A stretch of DNA of 8,607 nt from the NCBI GenBank assembly GCA_024640445.1, contig JAHEEZ010000155.1, positions 1 through 8,607 on the forward strand. Reading direction: 5' to 3'. Position 1 is the stretch's first letter. Each line of letters begins with the position of its first letter. The notes beneath the pieces were generated by a model. The model was not told where the DNA came from, ran no database searches, and saw only the letters and a list, made by a program, of their open reading frames with translations. Shown here in pieces: positions 5,448-8,607 of this stretch. The position numbers and the translations under genes are program-made. This stretch comes from Acidobacteriota bacterium (GTDB lineage Bacteria > Acidobacteriota > Blastocatellia > Pyrinomonadales > Pyrinomonadaceae).

Positions 5448-8400
5448 TCAATTATTACCAAGCGGTCTTCCCTTATGATAATTCGGGTAAGGCGGCCGCT
5501 TGTAAGTCTTCGGCGGGTTCTTTTCGATCTCCGAAAGCAGATACTGAACCGCTCTCTCAAGCTGCGGGTCCTTTCCGGCTCTCCACGCAGCCGGATCGAA
5601 TTCGACCTCGATGTCCGGGGCGACACCGGCATTCTCCACTTCCCATTCGCCGTCCAGACCGTAGACAGCGCCGTTCGGAGCGCGAATGCTTCCGCCGTCC
5701 ATCAGCGTCGGAATTCCAGCCGACGCGACTAGCCCGCCCCATGTTCGTTTGCCGACCAAAGGCCCCACTTTCGCCTTTCGGAAGAACCAGGGCATCGCGT
5801 CCCCTCCCGATCCGGCTAGCTCGTTGATGAGCATCGCTTTCGGACCATAGATGGCGCCGGCGGGGACCTTCCAGTCCTTGCCGTCGCGAAAAGTGATCAT
5901 CGCAAGCAGTTCCCGGTTCAATAACTGCACAACGTAATCCGCAAGCAGACCGCCTCCGTTGAAACGTTCGTCGATGACCGCTCCCAGTTTGTCGGTTTGC
6001 GAGAAGAAATACCGATTGAACCGCTCGTATCCCTGGCCGCCGGTATTTGGCATATAGGCATACGCGAGTTTTCCGCCGCTTAGGCGATCAACGGTCTCCT
6101 TGTTGCCTTCTACCCACGAGAGGCTTCTTAGATTTCTGTCGCTTGTTACCGGAACGACGGTGACCTCCCTTGAGCCCACACCGTCCGCCGAAGGTCCGAC
6201 CTTGATGACGACCTGCTTGTTGGCGGTCGCTTCGAAACGGCTGAAGAGATTCTCGTCCGCCGACAACTCTCTCCCGTTTACCGCCAAAAGGAATTCTCCT
6301 TCCTTGACGTTCACTCCGGGTTCGGTGAGCGGCGCCCTCAGGTCCGGATTCCAATTCTCGCCTTTGTAGACGCGCACGAACTTGTATCGATTCTGCTCGA
6401 CCGTGTAGTCCGCGCCCAAAAGGCCTCCCGGCACAGAGTCCGGCCTGGGCGAATCACCACCGCCGATGAACATGTGCCCGACGCTTATCTGGTTCAGCAT
6501 CTCGCGGAACAGATAGTTCAGGTCTTCGCGGTGTACCACCGCATCCAGGTAGGGAGCATAAAGCCTTTTTGCTTTTTCGATATTGAGTCCGTGCGTACCC
6601 GGATCGTAAAGGAAATCCCTCTCGCCACGCCAGATCTCGTTGAACATCTGTTTCCATTCCGCGCGAGGATCTACACGGACCTGCATCTCGCCTGTATTCA
6701 ACCTTCCCTCGCCGGGCTTTCCGGGACCGTTTGCAGGAGAGATCGTCCAGCTTTGACCTTTTCTCACGAGTGTCTTCGATCCGTCCGCCGAAATGTGAAA
6801 GTCCCGGACACCGTCTTCTGCCTTGTCCAGCTTTCTCTTTTCGAGGTCAAATTTGTGCATGGTCACGCCGGGAGGGCCGTCGCCGGGGGCGTTCGGAGAT
6901 TCGGCAATGAAAAGCGTCCCCGCTTTGCCCGCGGTCAATCCGACGAAGTTGCGTACCGGTATCTGCGGGATCGAGATAATGCGCTGGCCTATGTCTGCGA
7001 GATCTATCCGGACAGACTCATCTTTCTTTTCGTCTTTCTTTCCGGCGGGCTTGGCCTCGTCCTTCGCTGCTTCTCCTTCCTCCGGGGATGCTTTCGGCTC
7101 TTCCTTCTTTTCTGTCTTCACCTTCTCCTCGTCGCTCTCAGGAGCAAGCGGTGAAGGGATGTCATTTCTAAGCACGGTCATGTAAACCGCCCGCGAAGTC
7201 TGATGATCTATCCCCGAGAGATCCGCAAAGCTGATCGTCGGACCTATGTCCGTACTTGCAGTGAAGAACAGATACTTTCCGCCTTTGTCGAAGACTGGAT
7301 ACCTGGCGTCGCCGAAACCGTCTGTTACCTGCGCCGGTTTCGCCGTTTCGAGGGAGTACAGATACACAGCGCGAAGCCTGTTCTCCAACTGGGCTGTATA
7401 CGCGATCCATTTGCTGTCGGGCGACCAGGAGGGTTCAAGAACCGCATTAAGCGAACCGAAAATGTTGGAATCGACCTTCGTGCTCTTGCCGGACTCGATG
7501 TCGACGTACCAGAGATTCACGTGGTTGTCGTTGTACGCGATCTTCTTGCTGTCGGGTGACCACACCGGCGCATAGTAGAAAGCGGGTCCTCCGCCGAGCG
7601 TGATCTTCTTGACCTCGCCCTCTCCGGTCTGGCTGCTTAGGTGCAGAGCGTATTCGCCGGATTCGTCCGAGAAGTAGGCTATCCATTTCCCGTCCGGTGA
7701 CCAGACGGGATCACGTTCCATCACCGCCATCGAGTTAGTGAGGTTCCGTGCGTTCCCTTTGTCGGCGGGAACCGTAATTATCTCGCCGCGCGCTTCAAAA
7801 ACCGCCCTCGCGCCGGAAGGCGAGATCGCGGCGTTCGAGATGCGGTTTCCGACATTTTCAAACCGCGGCCTGACACCGGGAAAGTCGCCCGCGACCCGTA
7901 TGTTCACCTTCTTTGGAGACCCCGCTGCGTTCTCAAGAAGATAGATCGTCCCGAACTGTTCGTACACTATTGAGCCGGCGTTCGAAGAGGCGCTCTTGAT
8001 GTCCAGGCCTTTTCCGTCGACGACCTGCTTCACCTGTTTTGATCCTGTGTCGTAGCTGAATAGTCCGACAACGCCTGTATCGCGATTCGAGAGAAAGAAC
8101 ACCCGGTTTCCGACCCACATCGGATGCGTATCATTCGAGACCTCTCGAGGTACCTTGGTTATCGAGGAGGTCGCGAGGTCCGCTATCCAGATCGGTTGGT
8201 TCTGTCCGCCTTTGTAGTATTTCCAGTCGCCCTGCCATTGCGAAAGCGGTTCGTAGGCGACGTTCTGCCCGTCCGGGCTGATCGATCCTCTGATAGCCAT
8301 CGGAAGCTGTATCTCGACCGGCTGGCTTCCTTTTTCAAGACCGATCGTGAACAGCCTTTCGAAGTTCGCATAGCTGTGTCGCGTCGATGAGAAAAGCACC

Positions 8401-8607
8401 GATCGTCCGTCGGGCGTCCAGCCTGAAGCCTGGTCGGAGCCGGGATGGTAGGTCATTCTCTTTGGGACGCCGCCTTCCGACGCAACCACGAACACGTCGG
8501 TGTTTCCGTCATACTGGCCCGTGAACGCGATCCATTTCCCGTCCGGAGAAAAATAAGGTTCGGACTCGATACCGACACCTGTAGTCAGCCTTCTCGCGTC
8601 ACCGCCG
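5448..8607 (-). CDS. Tricorn protease homologue (S41-family peptidase), N-terminus beyond the window
   Basis: Open from the right edge to a TGA at 5450-5448, 1052 residues visible; the beginning is outside. Tricorn-type proteases are large peptidases that trim oligopeptides released by the proteasome or other proteases. The N-terminal half is beta-propeller: repeated blades with SPDGKWIAF-like motifs (residues 20-28 and at least six more, such as VWSPDGKWIAY, VWSPDSKKIAY, SWSPDSKWIAY). A Lys/Glu-rich linker follows at about 489-531, then the C1 region, a PDZ-like domain at about 730-805, and the S41 catalytic domain. Likely catalytic residues are His711 (SVGHMF), Ser933 (NELAGSGGD) and Glu991 (WEVENAGV). 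The Ser-to-Glu spacing is 58, equal to S965/E1023 of Thermoplasma Tricorn, and His-to-Ser is 222 against 219 there. No signal peptide can be judged since the N-terminus is missing, so location is open; many bacterial homologues are exported. It converges on the serine hydrolase across the shared terminator. Confidence 0.95.
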   Translation of the reverse strand, partial: GGDARRLTTGVGIESEPYFSPDGKWIAFTGQYDGNTDVFVVASEGGVPKRMTYHPGSDQASGWTPDGRSVLFSSTRHSYANFERLFTIGLEKGSQPVEIQLPMAIRGSISPDGQNVAYEPLSQWQGDWKYYKGGQNQPIWIADLATSSITKVPREVSNDTHPMWVGNRVFFLSNRDTGVVGLFSYDTGSKQVKQVVDGKGLDIKSASSNAGSIVYEQFGTIYLLENAAGSPKKVNIRVAGDFPGVRPRFENVGNRISNAAISPSGARAVFEARGEIITVPADKGNARNLTNSMAVMERDPVWSPDGKWIAYFSDESGEYALHLSSQTGEGEVKKITLGGGPAFYYAPVWSPDSKKIAYNDNHVNLWYVDIESGKSTKVDSNIFGSLNAVLEPSWSPDSKWIAYTAQLENRLRAVYLYSLETAKPAQVTDGFGDARYPVFDKGGKYLFFTASTDIGPTISFADLSGIDHQTSRAVYMTVLRNDIPSPLAPESDEEKVKTEKKEEPKASPEEGEAAKDEAKPAGKKDEKKDESVRIDLADIGQRIISIPQIPVRNFVGLTAGKAGTLFIAESPNAPGDGPPGVTMHKFDLEKRKLDKAEDGVRDFHISADGSKTLVRKGQSWTISPANGPGKPGEGRLNTGEMQVRVDPRAEWKQMFNEIWRGERDFLYDPGTHGLNIEKAKRLYAPYLDAVVHREDLNYLFREMLNQISVGHMFIGGGDSPRPDSVPGGLLGADYTVEQNRYKFVRVYKGENWNPDLRAPLTEPGVNVKEGEFLLAVNGRELSADENLFSRFEATANKQVVIKVGPSADGVGSREVTVVPVTSDRNLRSLSWVEGNKETVDRLSGGKLAYAYMPNTGGQGYERFNRYFFSQTDKLGAVIDERFNGGGLLADYVVQLLNRELLAMITFRDGKDWKVPAGAIYGPKAMLINELAGSGGDAMPWFFRKAKVGPLVGKRTWGGLVASAGIPTLMDGGSIRAPNGAVYGLDGEWEVENAGVAPDIEVEFDPAAWRAGKDPQLERAVQYLLSEIEKNPPKTYKRPPYPNYHKGRPLGNN

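Noticed and set aside
6474..7185. Long plus-strand open frames opposite the Tricorn homologue
   Set aside because: They are antisense shadows: skewed composition, no ribosome-binding site, and the minus-strand frame has clear family motifs throughout.

Overview
The window looks like an ordinary chromosomal segment from a free-living bacterium of moderately high GC content. The mix of a Tricorn-type protease homologue, a HutF/HutG histidine-degradation pair, a secreted protein with an FDFW-GEWDV motif, and GGC-TTnA-GCC hairpin repeats is what I would expect from Acidobacteriota, perhaps the Blastocatellia. That placement is inference from gene content; no marker gene is present to prove it.

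Layout. Plus strand, 1-1754: the last 43 codons of a probable VOC (glyoxalase-fold) protein, then a 3-methyladenine DNA glycosylase (mpg), then an exported two-domain beta-rich protein of unknown function. The three are tightly packed and could be one transcript. Minus strand, 4129 back to 1731: hutG (N-formylglutamate deformylase) followed by hutF (formimidoylglutamate deiminase), separated by a 133-bp array of hairpin repeats at 3100-3232. The 3' end of hutF overlaps the 3' end of the exported-protein gene by 24 bp. Plus strand, 4348-5400: an exported serine hydrolase of the beta-lactamase/PBP-like family, divergent from hutG across about 220 bp. A strong hairpin at 5406-5433 then serves both this gene and the convergent minus-strand gene at 5448-8607, a very long Tricorn protease homologue whose N-terminus lies beyond the right edge.

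How the genes work together. HutF and HutG catalyse the last two steps of the five-step histidine route: formimidoylglutamate to N-formylglutamate plus ammonia, then to glutamate plus formate. The hutH, hutU and hutI genes for the upstream steps are not in the window. The remaining genes look like independent functions: alkylation repair, an exported hydrolase, and peptide degradation.

I did not find a new defence, mobile or biosynthetic system. The most unusual structure is the symmetric four-hairpin REPIN-like array, whose edge lies only 4 nt from the hutF start codon and therefore occupies its ribosome-binding region. No tRNA, rRNA, CRISPR array, insertion sequence or transposase gene was seen.
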